Assembly (NCBI GenBank): GCA_964017235.1
Contig: OZ024936.1
Location: 37,346,040-37,410,039 of the forward strand
Direction: 5' to 3'
Length of the DNA: 64,000 nt
Source of the DNA: Sabellastarte sp. h YS-2021
Lineage: Eukaryota > Annelida > Polychaeta > Sabellida > Sabellidae
This document shows positions 63,128 through 64,000 of this stretch, piece after piece. How positions within the stretch are numbered: the stretch's first letter is position 1; each line of letters opens with the position of its first letter. The notes under the pieces were generated by a model that was not told the DNA's origin, ran no database searches, and saw nothing but the letters and a program-made list of their open reading frames with translations. Position numbers and translations under genes: made by a program.

Positions 63128-64000
63128 TTGAAAAATTTTGTTGTAATTTTAATTTTTATTAGATAAATACTTACCATTTCCTGACCATTGCTATATGTTG
63201 GTGCCATCCAACTCACTGGCCAACGTTGAGAAACGTTTTAAGAAACCTTAAGAGGCCAGTGAGTGAGTGTGAACTAGCATGTCCCCCTAGTGGTCATGTG
63301 ACCACGCTAGTAAACAACCTTCATTATTTTTGTTGCAGAAAATACTCCCCTAGTACTGAATCTGCGGGGAGGCAGGGGGGGACTATCCTGGTCAGGAAAT
63401 GGTAAGTATTTATCTAATAAAAATTAAAATTACAACAAAATTTTTCAATTTTATTGCGAAAAATACACTTACCATTTCCTGACCATTGCTGAATGCAGCC
63501 TTCATGGAAGGAGGGCAGTACTAGAATTTAAAGACCCAGTACACCACTCTGCACAGCAATCATACACAGCACAAACCTATAGGCATTCAGATCCAAACTA
63601 ACCTCCCAGATGAGGCAGTGGAACTGTTGAGCACTACAAAACAACACAGCCTTGTTGCTGTTGTTGTTGCTGTTGTAGGAAGGAAGTAATCATAACAGAG
63701 ACTCACTACCTAGCCTACAACTAAAACATTATGAGAAGTTTACATTGAAATTTACATGCATACCACAACATATAAACTTCCACCAGTCACCACATACCAT
63801 ACAGATCCCCTAAATCATAGTATGTAGTTGAAGTTCTCACAAACTGACAGTCATTGTCACAGTTGAATGCTGTATCTAGACAAACATCCAACACCCACAC
63901 AGGTGACACAAATATTGGAAGTGTCATCAGCATATTGTGTAATTCCAAGCCTGAATGAAGTCAACAATTCTGCCTAATAAAAAGACAGATAGTATGACAG
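63128..64000 (-). mobile_element. Family C DIRS element, 3' part only (runs off window)
   Basis: Left outer edge TTGAAAAATTTTGTTG, inverted terminal repeat (about 63165-63330: CTTACCATTTCCTGACCA, CCAACTCACTGGCC, GTCATGTGACCACGC), and ICR (about 63385-63495) with the join ..TTTTTCAA/TTTTATTGCGAAAAATACAC. Then comes 3' UTR resembling 41400-41660. The coding part would lie to the right of the window. The edges match each other well, suggesting a fairly young copy. Confidence 0.9.
63385..63495. repeat. Internal complementary region (ICR) of the right-edge DIRS
   Basis: TGGTCAGGAAATGGTAAG through AAATTAAAATTACAAC is the complement of the left outer edge. It is joined at 63448/63449 to TTTTATTGCGAAAAATACAC and CTTACCATTTCCTGACCA, the complement of the family C right edge. 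Confidence 0.9.

Overview
The window looks like repeat-dense chromosomal DNA from a multicellular animal. No prokaryotic operons, rRNA, tRNA or CRISPR are visible. One spliced exon of a conserved animal gene (PSMF1/PI31, minus strand, 47063-47218) is present, and almost everything else is mobile or tandemly repeated DNA. Abundant DIRS-type retrotransposons plus satellite-bearing elements that resemble the 'pearl' type described in bivalves suggest a marine invertebrate, perhaps a mollusc or other lophotrochozoan. That placement is an inference of low confidence.

Layout. 1-7300: array of about 43 monomers of a 169-bp satellite with higher-order structure, followed (7300-7760) by a unique flank, a 7-bp microsatellite and a GC-rich palindrome. 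7760-9442: diverged repeats, a solo DIRS terminal repeat and a LINE 3' end. 9443-14761: worn DIRS element (family G). 14900-20231: large non-autonomous DIRS-type element (copy A). 20725-24768 and 25046-30079: two truncated DIRS elements of family A, then a solo terminal repeat (to 30312). 30606-34925 and 40415-41000: a composite repeat block (147-bp and about 155-bp arrays, plus a satellite-bearing insertion at 30831-32800), split by the second non-autonomous DIRS copy (B, 34926-40414). 41321-46653: family C DIRS element. 47063-47218: PSMF1 exon. 47521-51755: further repeats, including a 2.46-kb segment with 14-bp inverted ends. 51756-56100: second copy of the composite 147-bp/155-bp block. 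56171-62402: a DIRS element with complete architecture. 62416-63127: 133-bp array. 63128-64000: start of another family C DIRS element, cut by the window edge.

All DIRS coding is on the minus strand. The order is gag-like ORF with an N-terminal Cys/His cluster, then RT-RNase H with a methyltransferase-like tail, overlapped in another frame by the tyrosine recombinase ORF. Every family ends in a version of CGCAATAAAA and, where complete, has inverted terminal repeats plus an internal complementary region (ICR) that joins the complements of the two outer edges, as in the DIRS-1 model. The non-autonomous copies keep these termini but no recognisable enzyme, so they probably moved in trans. Per the fossil rule, breaks in these elements are only counted roughly.
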